The notes below the pieces were generated by a model, which did not search any database, was not told the origin of the DNA, and saw only the letters and a list, made by a program, of their open reading frames with translations. A stretch of 64,000 bases of DNA from Ichthyophis bannanicus (lineage: Eukaryota; Chordata; Amphibia; Gymnophiona; Ichthyophiidae): positions 398,431,440-398,495,439 of the forward strand of contig CM066039.1 of NCBI GenBank assembly GCA_033557465.1, written 5' to 3'. Shown here piece after piece: positions 31,203 to 46,200 of this stretch (position 1 is its first letter; each line of letters starts with the position of its first letter). The position numbers and the translations under genes are program-made.

Positions 31203-34200
31203 TATCACTCATCCAGTCATCATCCCCAGTGTATTAATGAGCCTCTTACATGGGAGTGTTTCATCCAGTCATCATCCCCAGTATATTAATGAGCCTCTTA
31301 CATGGGACAGTGTTTCATCCAATGGTCATCCCCAGTGTATTAATGAGCCTCTTGCATGGGACAGTGTTTCATCCAGTCGTCATCCCCAGTGTACTAATGA
31401 GCCTCTTGCATGGGACAGTGTTTCATCCAGTCGTCATCCCCAGTGTACTAATGAGCCTCTTGCATGGGACAGTGTTTCATCCAGTCGTCATCCCCAGTGT
31501 ATTAATGAGCCTCTTGCATGGGACAGTGTTTCATCCAGTCGTCATCCCCAGTGTATTAATGAGCCTCTTGCATGGGACAGTGTTTCATCCAGTCGTCATC
31601 CCCAGTGTATTAATGAGCCTCTGACATGGGACAGTGTTTCATCAAGTCGTCATCCCCAGTGTATTAATGAGCCTCTTGCATGGGACAGTGTTTCATCCAG
31701 TCGTCATCCCCAGTGTATTAATGAGCCTCTTGCATGGGACAGTGTTTCATCCAGTCGTCATCCCCAGTGTATTAATGAGCCTCTTGCATGGGACAGTGTT
31801 TCATCCAGTCGTCATCCCCAGTGTACTAATGAGCCTCTGACATGGGACAGTGTTTCATCCAGTCATCATCCCCAGTGTACTAATGAGCCTCTTGCATGGG
31901 ACAGTGTTTCATCCAGTCGTCATCCACAGTGTATTAATGAGCCTCTTACATGGGAGTGTTTCATCCAGTCGTCATCCCGTGTATTAATGAGCCTCTGACA
32001 TGGGACAGTGTTTCATCCAGTCGTCATCCCCAGTGTATTAATGAGCCTCTTGCATGGGACAGTGTTTCATCCAGTCGTCATCCCCAGTGTATTAATGAGC
32101 CTCTGACATGGGACAGTGTTTCATCCAATCATCATCCCCAGTGTATTAATGAGCCTCTTGCATGGGACAGTGTTTCATCCAGTCATCATCCCCAGTGTAC
32201 TAATGAGCCTCTGACATGGGACAGTGTTTCATCCAGTCGTCAATCCCAGTGTATTAATGAGCCTCTTACATGGGAGTGTTTCATCCAGTCGTCATCCCCA
32301 GTGTACTAATGAGCCTCTGACATGGGACAGTGTTTCATCCAGTCGTCATCCCCAGTGTACTAATGAGCCTCTTGCATGGGACAGTGTTTCATCCAGTCGT
32401 CTTCCCCAGTGTATTATTGAGCCTTTTACATGGGAGTGTTTCATCCAGTCGTCATCCCCAGTGTATTAATGAGCCTCTGACATGGGACAGTGTTTCATCC
32501 AGTCGTCATCCCCAGTGTATTAATGAGCCTCTTGCATGGGACAGTGTTTCATCCAGTCGTCATCCCCAGTGTATTAATGAGCCTCTGACATGTGACAGTG
32601 TTTCATCCAATCATCATCCCCAGTGTATTAATGAGCCTCTTGCATGGGACAGTGTTTCATCCAGTCGTCATCCCCAGTGTATTAATGAGCCTCTTGCATG
32701 GGACAGTGTTTCATCCAGTCATCATCCCCAGTGTATTAATGAGCCTCTTGAATGGGACAGTGTTTCATCCAGTCATCATCCCTAGTGTACTAATGAGCCT
32801 CTGACATGGGACAGTGTTTCATCCAGTTGTCATCCCCAGTGTACTAATGAGCCTCTGACATGGGACAGTGTTTCATCCAGTCGTCATCCCCAGTGTACTA
32901 AAGAGCCTCTTACGTGGGACAGTGTTTCATCCAGTCGTCAACCCCAGTGTATTAATGAGCCTCCGACATGGGACAGTGTTTCATCCAGTCGTCAAACCCA
33001 GTGTATTAATGAGCCTCTTACATGGGACAGTGTTTCATCCAGTTGTCATCCCCAGTGTACTAATGAGCCTCTGACATGGGACAGTGTTTCATCCAGTCGT
33101 CATCCCCAGTGTACTAATGAGCCTCTTACGTGGGACAGTGTTTCATCCAGTCGTCAACCCCAGTGTATTAATGAGCCTCTGACATGGGACAGTGTTTCAT
33201 CCAGTCGTCATCCCAGTGTATTAATGAGCCTCTTACATGGGACAGTGTTTCATCCAGTCGTCAATCCCAGTGTATTAATGAGCCTCTTACATGGGACAGT
33301 GTTTCATCCAGTCATCATCCCAGTGTATTAATGAGCCTCTTATATGGGACAGTGTTTCATCCAGTCGTCAATCCCAGTGTATTAATGAGCCTCTTGCATG
33401 GGACAGTGTTTCATCCAGTCATCAATCCCAGTGTATTAATGAGCCTCTTACATGGGACAGTGTTTCATCCAGTCGTCAATCCCAGTGTATTAATGAGCCT
33501 CTTACACGGGACAGTGTTTCATCCAGTCGTCATCCCAGTGTATTAATGAGCCTCTTATGTGGGACAGTGTTTCATCCAGTCGTCATCCCCAGTGTATTAA
33601 TGAGCCTGTGACACGGGACAGTGTTTCATCCAGTCGTCAACCCCAGTGTATTAATGAGCCTCTGACACGGGACAGTGTTTCATCCAGTCGTCAACCCCAG
33701 TGTATTAATGAGCCTCTTACATGGGACAGTGTTTGATCCAGTCGTCATCCCCAGTGTATTAATGAGCCTCTTGCATGGGACAGTGTTTCATCCAGTCGTC
33801 ATCCCCAGTGTATTAATGAGCCTCTTGCATGGGACAGTGTTTCATCCAGTCGTCATCCCCAGTGTATTAATGAGCATCTGACATGGGACAGTGTTTCATC
33901 CAGTCGTCATCCCAAGTGTATTAATGAGCCTCTTACATAGGACAGTGTTTCATCCAGTCGTCATCCCCAGAGTATTAATGAGCCTCTTACATGGGACAGT
34001 TTTTCATCCAGTCGTCAACCCAAGTGTATTAATGAGCCTCTTACATAGGACAGTGTTTCATCCAGTCGTCAATCCCAGTGTATTAATGAGCCTCTTACAT
34101 AGGACAGTGTTTCATCCAGTCGTTAACCCCAGTGTATTAATGAGCCTCTTACGTGGGACAGTGTTTCATCCAGTCGTTAACCCCAGTGTATTAATGAGCC

Positions 34201-37200
34201 TCTTACATGGGACAGTGTTTCATCCAGTCGTTAACCCCAGTGTATTAATGAGCCTCTTACATGGGACAGTGTTTCATCCAGTCGTTAACCCCAGTGTATT
34301 AATGAGCCTCTTACGTTGGACAGTGTTTCATCCAGTCGTTAACCCCATTGTATTAATGAGCCTCTTACATGGGACAGTGTTTCATCCAGTCGTTAACCCC
34401 AGTGTATTAATGAGCCTCTTGCATGGGATAGTGTTTCATCCAGTCGTTAACCCCAGTGTATTAATGAGCCTCTTGCATGGGACAGTGTTTCATCCAGTCG
34501 TCATCTCCAGTGTATTAATGAGCCTCTTACGTGGGACAGTGTTTCATCCAGTCGTTAACCCCAGTGTATTAATGAGCCTCTTACATGGGACAGTGTTTCA
34601 TCCAGTCGTCATCCCAAGTGTATTAATGAGCCTCTTACGTTGGACAGTGTTTCATCCAGTCGTTAACCCCAGTGTATTAATGAGCCTCTTACGTGGGACA
34701 GTGTTTCATCCAGTCGTTAACCCCAGTGTATTAATGAGCCTCTTACGTGGGACAGTGTTTCATCCAGTCGTTAACCCCAGTGTATTAATGAGCCTCTTAC
34801 ATGGGACAGTGTTTCATCCAGTCGTTAACCCCAGTGTATTAATGAGCCTCTTACGTGGGACAGTGCTTCATCCAGTCGTCATCCCCAGTGTACTAATGAG
34901 CCTCTTACAGGGGAGTGTTTCATCCAGTTGTCATCCCAGTGTATTAATGAGCCTCTTACGTGGGACAGTGTTTCATCCAGTCGTCAACCCCAGTGTATTA
35001 ATGAGCCTCTTACGTGGGACAGTGTTTCATCCAGTCGTCATCCCCAGTGTATTAATGAGCCTCTTACGTGGGACAGTGTTTCATCCAGTCGTCATCCCCA
35101 GTGTATTAATGAGCCTCTTACGTGGGACAGTGTTTCATCCAGTCGTCATCCCCAGTGTACTAATGAGCCTCTGACATGGGACAGTGTTTCATCCAGTCAT
35201 CATCCCCAGTGTATTAATGAGCCTCTTACGTGGGAGTGTTTCATCCAGTCGTCATCCCAAGTGTATTAATGAACCTCTTACATGGGACAGTGTTTCATCC
35301 AGTCATCATCCCAAGTGTATTAATGAACCTCTTACATGGGACAGTGTTTCATCCAGTCGTCAATCCCAGTGTATTAATGAGCCTCTTACACGGGACAGTG
35401 TTTCATCCAGTCGTCATCCCAGTGTATTAATGAGCCTCTTACGTGGGACAGTGTTTCATCCAGTCGTCATCCCCAGTGTATTAATGAGCCTGTGACACGG
35501 GACAGTGTTTCATCCAGTCGTCAACCCTAGTGTATTAATGAGCCTCTGACACGGGACAGTGTTTCATCCAGTCATCAACCCCAGTGTATTAATGAGCCTC
35601 TTACATGGGACAGTGTTTGATCCAGTCGTCATCCCCAGTGTATTAATGAGCCTCTTGCATGGGACAGTGTTTCATCCAGTCGTCATCCCCAGTGTATTAA
35701 TGAGCCTCTTGCATGGGACAGTGTTTCATCCAGTCGTCATCCCCAGTGTATTAATGAGCATCTGACATGGGACAGTGTTTCATCCAGTCGTCATCCCAAG
35801 TGTATTAATGAGCCTCTTACATAGGACAGTGTTTCATCCAGTCGTCATCCCCAGAGTATTAATGAGCCTCTTACATGGGACAGTGTTTCATCCAGTCGTC
35901 AACCCCAGTGTATTAATGAGCCTCTTACATAGGACAGTGTTTCATCCAGTCGTCAACCCCAGTGTATTAATGAGCCTCTTACATAGGACAGTGTTTCATC
36001 CAGTCGTCAACCCCGTGTATTAATGAGCCTCTTACGTGGGACAGTGTTTCATCCAGTCGTTAACCCCAGTGTATTAATGAGCCTCTTGAATGGGACAGTG
36101 TTTCATCCAGTCGTCATCCCCAGTGTATTAATGAGCCTCTTGCATGGGACAGTGTTTCATCCAGTCGTCATCCCCAGTGTATTAATGAGCCTCTTGCATG
36201 GGACAGTGTTTCATCCAGTTGTCATCCCCAGTGTACTAATGAACCTCTGACATGGGACAGTGTTTCATCCAGTCGTCATCCCCAGTGTACTAATGAACCT
36301 CTGACATGGGACAGTGTTTCATCCAGTCATCATCCCCAGAGTATTAATGAACCTCTTGCATGGGACAGTGTTTCATCCAGTCGTCATCCCCAGAGTATTA
36401 ATGAGCCTCTTGCATGGGACAGTGTTTCATCCAGTCGTCATCCCCAGTGTATTAATGAGCCTCTTGCATGGGACAGTGTTTCTTCCAGTCGTCATCCCCA
36501 GTGTATTAATGAGCCTCTGACATGGGACAGTGTTTCATCCAGTCGTCATCCCCAGTGTATTAATGAGCCTCTTGCATGGGACAGTGTTTCATTCAGTCGT
36601 CATCCCCAGTGTATTAATGAGCCTCTTGCATGGGACAGTGTTTCATCCAGTCATCATCCCCAGTGTACTAATGAGCCTCTGACATGGGACAGTGTTTCAT
36701 CCAGTCGTCATCCCCAGTGTACTAATGAGCCTCTTGCATGGGACAGTGTTTCATCCAGTCGTCATCCACAGTGTATTAATGAGCCTCTTACATGGGAGTG
36801 TTTCATCCAGTCGTCATCCCCAGTGTATTAATGAGCCTCTGACATGGGACAGTGTTTCATCCAATCATCATCCCCAGTGTATTAATGAGCCTCTTGCATG
36901 GGACAGTGTTTCATCCAGTCGTCATCCCCAGTGTACTAATGAGCCTCTGACATGGGACAGTGTTTCATCCAGTCGTTAACCCCAGTGTATTAATGAGCCT
37001 CTTACATGGGACAGTGTTTCATCCAGTTGTCATCCCCAGTGTACTAATGAGCCTCTGACATAGGACAGTGTTTCATCCAGTCGTCAACCCCAGTGTATTA
37101 ATGAGCCTCTTACATGGGACAGTGTTTCATCCAGTCGTTAACCCCAGTGTATTAATGAGCCTCTTGCATGGGATAGTGTTTCATCCAGTCGTTAACCCCA

Positions 37201-40200
37201 GTGTATTAATGAGCCTCTTGCATGGGACAGTGTTTCATCCAGTCGTCATCTCCAGTGTATTAATGAGCCTCTTACGTGGGACAGTGTTTCATCCAGTCGT
37301 TAACCCCAGTGTATTAATGAGCCTCTTACATGGGACAGTGTTTCATCCAGTCGTCATCCCAAGTGTATTAATGAGCCTCTTACGTTGGACAGTGTTTCAT
37401 CCAGTCGTTAACCCCAGTGTATTAATGAGCCTCTTACGTGGGACAGTGTTTCATCCAGTCGTTAACCCCAGTGTATTAATGAGCCTCTTACGTGGGACAG
37501 TGTTTCATCCAGTCGTTAACCCCAGTGTATTAATGAGCCTCTTACATGGGACAGTGTTTCATCCAGTCGTTAACCCCAGTGTATTAATGAGCCTCTTACG
37601 TGGGACAGTGTTTCATCCAGTCGTCATCCCCAGTGTATTAATGAGCCTCTGACATGGGACAGTGTTTCATCCAGTCGTCATCCCCAGTGTATTAATGAGC
37701 CTCTTGCATGGGACAGTGTTTCATCCAGTCGTCATCCCCAGTGTATTAATGAGCCTCTGACATGTGACAGTGTTTCATCCAATCATCATCCCCAGTGTAT
37801 TAATGAGCCTCTTGCATGGGACAGTGTTTCATCCAGTCGTCATCCCCAGTGTATTAATGAGCCTCTTGCATGGGACAGTGTTTCATCCAGTCATCATCCC
37901 CAGTGTATTAATGAGCCTCTTGAATGGGACAGTGTTTCATCCAGTCATCATCCCTAGTGTACTAATGAGCCTCTGACATGGGACAGTGTTTCATCCAGTT
38001 GTCATCCCCAGTGTACTAATGAGCCTCTGACATGGGACAGTGTTTCATCCAGTCGTCATCCCCAGTGTATTAATGAGCCTCTTGCATGGGACAGTGTTTC
38101 ATCCAGTCGTCATCCCCAGTGTATTAATGAGCCTCTTGCATGGGACAGTGTTTCATCCAGTTGTCATCCCCAGTGTACTAATGAACCTCTGACATGGGAC
38201 AGTGTTTCATCCAGTCGTCATCCCCAGTGTACTAATGAACCTCTGACATGGGACAGTGTTTCATCCAGTCATCATCCCCAGAGTATTAATGAACCTCTTG
38301 CATGGGACAGTGTTTCATCCAGTCGTCATCCCCAGAGTATTAATGAGCCTCTTGCATGGGACAGTGTTTCATCCAGTCGTCATCCCCAGTGTATTAATGA
38401 GCCTCTTGCATGGGACAGTGTTTCTTTCTTCCAGTCGTCATCCCCAGTGTATTAATGAGCCTCTGTCATGGGACAGTGTTTCATCCAGTCGTCATCCCCA
38501 GTGTATTAATGAGCCTCTTGCATGGGACAGTGTTTCATCCAGTCGTCGTCCCCAGTGTATTAATGAGCCTCTTGCATGGGACAGTGTTTCATCCAGTCAT
38601 CATCCCCAGTGTACTAATGAGCCTCTGACATGGGACAGTGTTTCATCCAGTCGTCATCCCCAGTGTACTAATGAGCCTCTTGCATGGGACAGTGTTTCAT
38701 CCAGTCGTCATCCACAGTGTATTAATGAGCCTCTTACATGGGAGTGTTTCATCCAGTCGTCATCCCCAGTGTATTAATGAGCCTCTGACATGGGACAGTG
38801 TTTCATCCAATCATCATCCCCAGTGTATTAATGAGCCTCTTGCATGGGACAGTGTTTCATCCTGTCGTCATCCCCAGTGTACTAATGAGCCTCTGACATG
38901 GGACAGTGTTTCATCCAGTCGTTAACCCCAGTGTATTAATGAGCCTCTTACATGGGACAGTGTTTCATCCAGTTGTCATCCCCAGTGTACTAATGAGCCT
39001 CTGACATAGGACAGTGTTTCATCCAGTCGTCAACCCCAGTGTATTAATGAGCCTCTTGCATGGGACAGTGTTTCATCCAGTCGTCATCCCCAGTGTATTA
39101 ATGAGCCTCTTGCATGGGACAGTGTTTCATCCAGTCATCATCCCCAGTGTATTAATGAGCCTCTTGCATGGGACAGTGTTTCATCCAGTCGTCATCCCCA
39201 GTGTATTAATGAGCCTCTTGCATGGGACAGTGTTTCATCCAGTCGTCATCCCCAGTGTATTAATGAGCATCTGACATGGGACAGTGTTTCATCCAGTCGT
39301 CATCCCAAGTGTATTAATGAGCCTCTTACATAGGACAGTGTTTCATCCAGTCGTCATCCCCAGAGTATTAATGAGCCTCTTACATGGGACAGTGTTTCAT
39401 CCAGTCGTCAACCCCAGTGTATTAATGAGCCTCTTACATAGGACAGTGTTTCATCCAGTCGTCAACCCCAGTGTATTAATGAGCCTCTTACATAGGACAG
39501 TGTTTCATCCAGTCGTCAACCCCAGTGTATTAATGAGCCTCTTACGTGGGACAGTGTTTCATCCAGTCGTTAACCCCAGTGTATTAATGAGCCTCTTGAA
39601 TGGGACAGTGTTTCATCCAGTCGTCATCCCCAGTGTATTAATGAGCCTCTTGCATGGGACAGTGTTTCATCCAGTCGTCATCCCCAGTGTATTAATGAGC
39701 CTCTTGCATGGGACAGTGTTTCATCCAGTTGTCATCCCCAGTGTACTAATGAACCTCTGACATGGGACAGTGTTTCATCCAGTCGTCATCCCCAGTGTAC
39801 TAATGAACCTCTGACATGGGACAGTGTTTCATCCAGTCATCATCCCCAGAGTATTAATGAACCTCTTGCATGGGACAGTGTTTCATCCAGTCGTCATCCC
39901 CAGAGTATTAATGAGCCTCTTGCATGGGACAGTGTTTCATCCAGTCGTCATCCCCAGTGTATTAATGAGCCTCTTGCATGGGACAGTGTTTCTTCCAGTC
40001 GTCATCCCCAGTGTATTAATGAGCCTCTGACATGGGACAGTGTTTCATCCAGTCGTCATCCCCAGTGTATTAATGAGCCTCTTGCATGGGACAGTGTTTC
40101 ATCCAGTCGTCATCCCCAGTGTATTAATGAGCCTCTTGCATGGGACAGTGTTTCATCCAGTCATCATCCCCAGTGTACTAATGAGCCTCTGACATGGGAC

Positions 40201-43200
40201 AGTGTTTCATCCAGTCGTCATCCCCAGTGTACTAATGAGCCTCTTGCATGGGACAGTGTTTCATCCAGTCGTCATCCACAGTGTATTAATGAGCCTCTTA
40301 CATGGGACAGTGTTTCATCCAATCATCATCCCCAGTGTATTAATGAGCCTCTTGCATGGGACAGTGTTTCATCCAGTCGTCATCCCCAGTGTACTAATGA
40401 GCCTCTGACATGGGACAGTGTTTCATCCAGTCGTCAATCCCAGTGTATTAATGAGCCTCTTACATGGGACAGTGTTTCATCCAGTCATCATCCCAGTGTA
40501 TTAATGAGCCTCTTACATGGGACAGTGTTTCATCCAGTCGTCAATCCCAGTGTATTAATGAGCCTCTTGCATGGGACAGTGTTTCATCCAGTCATCAATC
40601 CCAGTGTATTAATGAGCCTCTTACATGGGACAGTGTTTCATCCAGTCGTCAATCCCAGTGTATTAATGAGCCTCTTACACGGGACAGTGTTTCATCCAGT
40701 CGTCATCCCAGCGTATTAATGAGCCTCTTACGTGGGACAGTGTTTCATCCAGTCGTCATCCCCAGTGTATTAATGAGCCTGTGACACGGGACAGTGTTTC
40801 ATCCAGTCGTCAACCCCAGTGTATTAATGAGCCTCTGACACGGGACAGTGTTTCATCCAGTCGTCAACCCCAGTGTATTAATGAGCCTCTTACATGGGAC
40901 AGTGTTTCATCCAGTCGTCATCCCCAGTGTATTAATGAGCCTCTTGCATGGGACAGTGTTTCATCCAGTCGTCATCCCCAGTGTATTAATGAGCCTCTTG
41001 CATGGGACAGTGTTTCATCCAGTCGTCATCCCCAGTGTATTAATGAGCATCTGACATGGGACAGTGTTTCATCCAGTCGTCATCCCCAGAGTATTAATGA
41101 GCCTCTTACATGGGACAGTGTTTCATCCAGTCGTCAACCCCAGTGTATTAATGAGCCTCTTACATAGGACAGTGTTTCATCCAGTCGTTAACCCCAGTGC
41201 ATTAATGAGCCTCTTACGTGGGACAGTGTTTCATCCAGTCGTTAACCCCAGTGTATTAATGAGCCTCTTACATGGGACAGTGTTTCATCCAGTCGTTAAC
41301 CCCAGTGTATTAATGAGCCTCTTACATGGGACAGTGTTTCATCCAGTCGTTAACCCCAGTGTATTAATGAGCCTCTTACGTGGGACAGTGTTTCATCCAG
41401 TCGTTAACCCAGTGTATTAATGAGCCTATTACATGGGACAGTGTTTCATCCAGTCGTTAACCCCAGTGTATTAATGAGCCTCTTGCATGGGACAGTGTTT
41501 CATCCAGTCGTTAACCCCAGTGTATTAATGAGCCTCTTGCATGGGACAGTGTTTCATCCAGTCGTCATCCCCAGTGTATTAATGAGCCTCTTACGTGGGA
41601 CAGTGTTTCATCCAGTCGTTAACCCCAGTGTATTAATGAGCCTCTTACATGGGACAGTGTTTCATCCAGTCGTCATCCCAAGTGTATTAATGAGCCTCTT
41701 ACGTGGGACAGTGTTTCATCCAGTCGTTAACCCCAGTGTATTAATGAGCCTCTTACGTGGGACAGTGTTTCATCCAGTCGTTAACCCCAGTGTATTAATG
41801 AGCCTCTTACGTGGGACAGTGTTTCATCCAGTCGTTAACCCCAGTGTATTAATGAGCCTCTTACATGGGACAGTGTTTCATCCAGTCGTTAACCCCAGTG
41901 TATTAATGAGCCTCTTACGTGGGACAGTGTTTCATCCAGTCATCATCCCCAGTGTACTAATGAGCCTCTTACAGGGGAGTGTTTCATCCAGTTGTCATCC
42001 CAGTGTATTAATGAGCCTCTTACGTGGGACAGTGTTTCATCCAGTCGTCAACCCCAGTGTATTAATGAGCCTCTTACGTGGGACAGTGTTTCATCTAGTC
42101 GTCATCCCCAGTGTATTAATGAGCCTCTTACGTGGGACAGTGTTTCATCCAGTCGTCATCCCCAGTGTATTAATGAGCCTCTTACGTTGGACAGTGTTTC
42201 ATCCAGTCGTCATCCCCAGTGTACTAATGAGCCTCTGACATGGGACAGTGTTTCATCCAGTCGTCATCCCCAGTGTATTAATGAGCCTCTTACGTGGGAG
42301 TGTTTCATCCAGTCGTCATCCCAAGTGTATTAATGAACCTCTTACATGGGACAGTGTTTCATCCAGTCGTCATCCCAAGTGTATTAATGAACCTCTTACA
42401 TGGGACAGTGTTTCATCCAGTCGTCAATCCCAGTGTATTAATGAGCCTCTTACACGGGACAGTGTTTCATCCAGTCGTCATCCCAGTGTATTAATGAGCC
42501 TCTTACGTGGTACAGTGTTTCATCCAGTCGTCATCCCCAGTGTATTAATGAGCCTGTGACACGGGACAGTGTTTCATCCAGTCGTGAACCCCAGTGTATT
42601 AATGAGCCTCTGACACGGGACAGTGTTTCATCCAGTCGTCAACCCCAGTGTATTAATGAGCCTCTTACATGGGACAGTGTTTCATCCAGTCGTCAATCCC
42701 AGTGTATTAATGAGCCTCTTACACGGGACAGTGTTTCATCCAGTCGTCATCCCAAGTGTATTAATGAGCCTCTTACATAGGACAGTGTTTCATCCAGTCG
42801 TCATCCCCAGAGTATTAATGAGCCTCTTACATGGGACAGTGTTTCATCCAGTCGTCAACCCCAGTGTATTAATGAGCCTCTTACATAGGACAGTGTTTCA
42901 TCCAGTCGTCAACCCCAGTGTATTAATGAGCCTCTTACATAGGACAGTGTTTCATCCAGTCGTTAACCCCAGTGTATTAATGAGCCTCTTACGTGGGACA
43001 GTGTTTCATCCAGTCGTTAACCCCAGTGTATTAATGAGCCTCTTACATGGGACAGTGTTTCATCCAGTCGTTAACCCCAGTGTATTAATGAGCCTCTTAC
43101 ATGGGACAGTGTTTCATCCAGTCGTTAACCCCAGTGTATTAATGAGCCTCTTACGTTGGACAGTGTTTCATCCAGTCGTTAACCCCATTGTATTAATGAG

Positions 43201-46200
43201 CCTCTTACATGGGACAGTGTTTCATCCAGTCGTTAACCCCAGTGTATTAATGAGCCTCTTGCATGAGGCAGTGTTTCATCCAGTCGTTAACCCCAGTGTA
43301 TTAATGAGCCTCTTGCATGGGACAGTGTTTCATCCAGTCGTCATCTCCAGTGTATTAATGAGCCTCTTACGTGGGACAGTGTTTCATCCAGTCGTTAACC
43401 CCAGTGTATTAATGAGCCTCTTACGTGGGACAGTGTTTCATCCAGTCGTCATCCCAAGTGTATTAATGAGCCTCTTACGTTGGACAGTGTTTCATCCAGT
43501 CGTTAACCCCAGTGTATTAATGAGCCTCTTACGTGGGACAGTGTTTCATCCAGTCGTTAACCCCAGTGTATTAATGAGCCTCTTACGTGGGACAGTGTTT
43601 CATCCAGTCGTTAACCCCAGTGTATTAATGAGCCTCTTACGTGGGACAGTGTTTCATCCAGTCGTTAACCCCAGTGTATTAATGAGCCTCTTACGTCGGA
43701 CAGTGTTTCATCCAGTCGTCATCCCCAGTGTACTAATGAGCCTCTTACAGGGGAGTGTTTCATCCAGTTGTCATCCCAGTGTATTAATGAGCCTCTTACG
43801 TGGGACAGTGTTTCATCCAGTCGTCAACCCCAGTGTATTAATGAGCCTCTTACGTGGGACAGTGTTTCATCCAGTCGTCATCCCCAGTGTATTAATGAGC
43901 CTCTTACGTGGGACAGTGTTTCATCCAGTCGTCATCCCCAGTGTATTAATGAGCCTCTTACGTGGGACAGTGTTTCATCCAGTCGTCATTCCCAGTGTAC
44001 TAATGAGCCTCTGACATGGGACAGTGTTTCATCCAGTCATCATCCCCAGTGTATTAATGAGCCTCTTACGTGGGAGTGTTTCATCCAGTCATCATCCCAA
44101 GTGTATTAATGAACCTCTTACATGGGACAGTGTTTCATCCAGTCATCATCCCAAGTGTATTAATGAACCTCTTACATGGGACAGTGTTTCATCCAGTCGT
44201 CAATCCCAGTGTATTAATGAGCCTCTTACACGGGACAGTGTTTCATCCAGTCGTCATCCCAGTGTATTAATGAGCCTCTTACGTGGGACAGTGTTTCATC
44301 CAGTCGTCATCCCCAGTGTATTAATGAGCCTGTGACACGGGACAGTGTTTCATCCAGTCGTCAACCCCAGTGTATTAATGAGCCTCTGACACGGGACAGT
44401 GTTTCATCCAGTCATCAACCCCAGTGTATTAATGAGCCTCTTACATGGGACAGTGTTTGATCCAGTCGTCATCCCCAGTGTATTAATGAGCCTCTTGCAT
44501 GGGACAGTGTTTCATCCAGTCGTCATCCCCAGTGTATTAATGAGCCTCTTGCATGGGACAGTGTTTCATCCAGTCGTCATCCCCAGTGTATTAATGAGCA
44601 TCTGACATGGGACAGTGTTTCATCCAGTCGTCATCCCAAGTGTATTAATGAGCCTCTTACATAGGACAGTGTTTCATCCAGTCGTCATCCCCAGAGTATT
44701 AATGAGCCTCTTACATGGGACAGTGTTTCATCCAGTCGTCAACCCCAGTGTATTAATGAGCCTCTTACATAGGACAGTGTTTCATCCAGTCGTCAACCCC
44801 AGTGTATTAATGAGCCTCTTACATAGGACAGTGTTTCATCCAGTCGTCAACCCCAGTGTATTAATGAGCCTCTTACGTGGGACAGTGTTTCATCCAGTCG
44901 TTAACCCCAGTGTATTAATGAGCCTCTTACATGGGACAGTGTTTCATCCAGTCGTTAACCCCAGTGTATTAATGAGCCTCTTGAATGGGACAGTGTTTCA
45001 TCCAGTCGTCATCCCCAGTGTATTAATGAGCCTCTTGCATGGGACAGTGTTTCATCCAGTCGTCATCCCCAGTGTATTAATGAGCCTCTTGCATGGGACA
45101 GTGTTTCATCCAGTTGTCATCCCCAGTGTACTAATGAACCTCTGACATGGGACAGTGTTTCATCCAGTCGTCATCCCCAGTGTACTAATGAACCTCTGAC
45201 ATGGGACAGTGTTTCATCCAGTCATCATCCCCAGAGTATTAATGAACCTCTTGCATGGGACAGTGTTTCATCCAGTCGTCATCCCCAGAGTATTAATGAG
45301 CCTCTTGCATGGGACAGTGTTTCATCCAGTCGTCATCCCCAGTGTATTAATGAGCCTCTTGCATGGGACAGTGTTTCTTCCAGTCGTCATCCCCAGTGTA
45401 TTAATGAGCCTCTGACATGGGACAGTGTTTCATCCAGTCGTCATCCCCAGTGTATTAATGAGCCTCTTGCATGGGACAGTGTTTCATCCAGTCGTCATCC
45501 CCAGTGTATTAATGAGCCTCTTGCATGGGACAGTGTTTCATCCAGTCGTCATCCCCAGTGTACTAATGAGCCTCTGACATGGGACAGTGTTTCATCCAGT
45601 CGTCATCCCCAGTGTACTAATGAGCCTCTTGCATGGGACAGTGTTTCATCCAGTCGTCATCCACAGTGTATTAATGAGCCTCTTACATGGGAGTGTTTCA
45701 TCCAGTCGTCATCCCCAGTGTATTAATGAGCCTCTGACATGGGACAGTGTTTCATCCAATCATCATCCCCAGTGTATTAATGAGCCTCTTGCATGGGACA
45801 GTGTTTCATCCAGTCGTCATCCCCAGTGTACTAATGAGCCTCTGACATGGGACAGTGTTTCATCCAGTCGTCAATCCCAGTGTATTAATGAGCCTCTTAC
45901 ATGGGACAGTGTTTCATCCAGTCGTCATCCCAGTGTATTAATGAGCCTCTTACATGTGACAGTGTTTCATCCAGTCGTCAATCCCAGTGTATTAATGAGC
46001 CTCTTGCATGGGACAGTGTTTCATCCAGTCATCAATCCCAGTGTATTAATGAGCCTCTTACATGGGACAGTGTTTCATCCAGTCGTCAATCCCAGTGTAT
46101 TAATGAGCCTCTTACAAGGGACAGTGTTTCATCCAGTCGTCATCCCCAGTGTATTAATGAGCCTCTTACATGGGACAGTGTTTCATCCAGTCGTCATCCC

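Noticed and set aside
33891..44014. Long + strand ORFs (427 and 463 residues) as a repetitive membrane protein gene
   Set aside because: They are the antisense reading of a satellite derived from a LINE RT. The 54-bp unit keeps any stop-free frame open, units with indels switch frames, and there is no start context, unique domain or splice signal.
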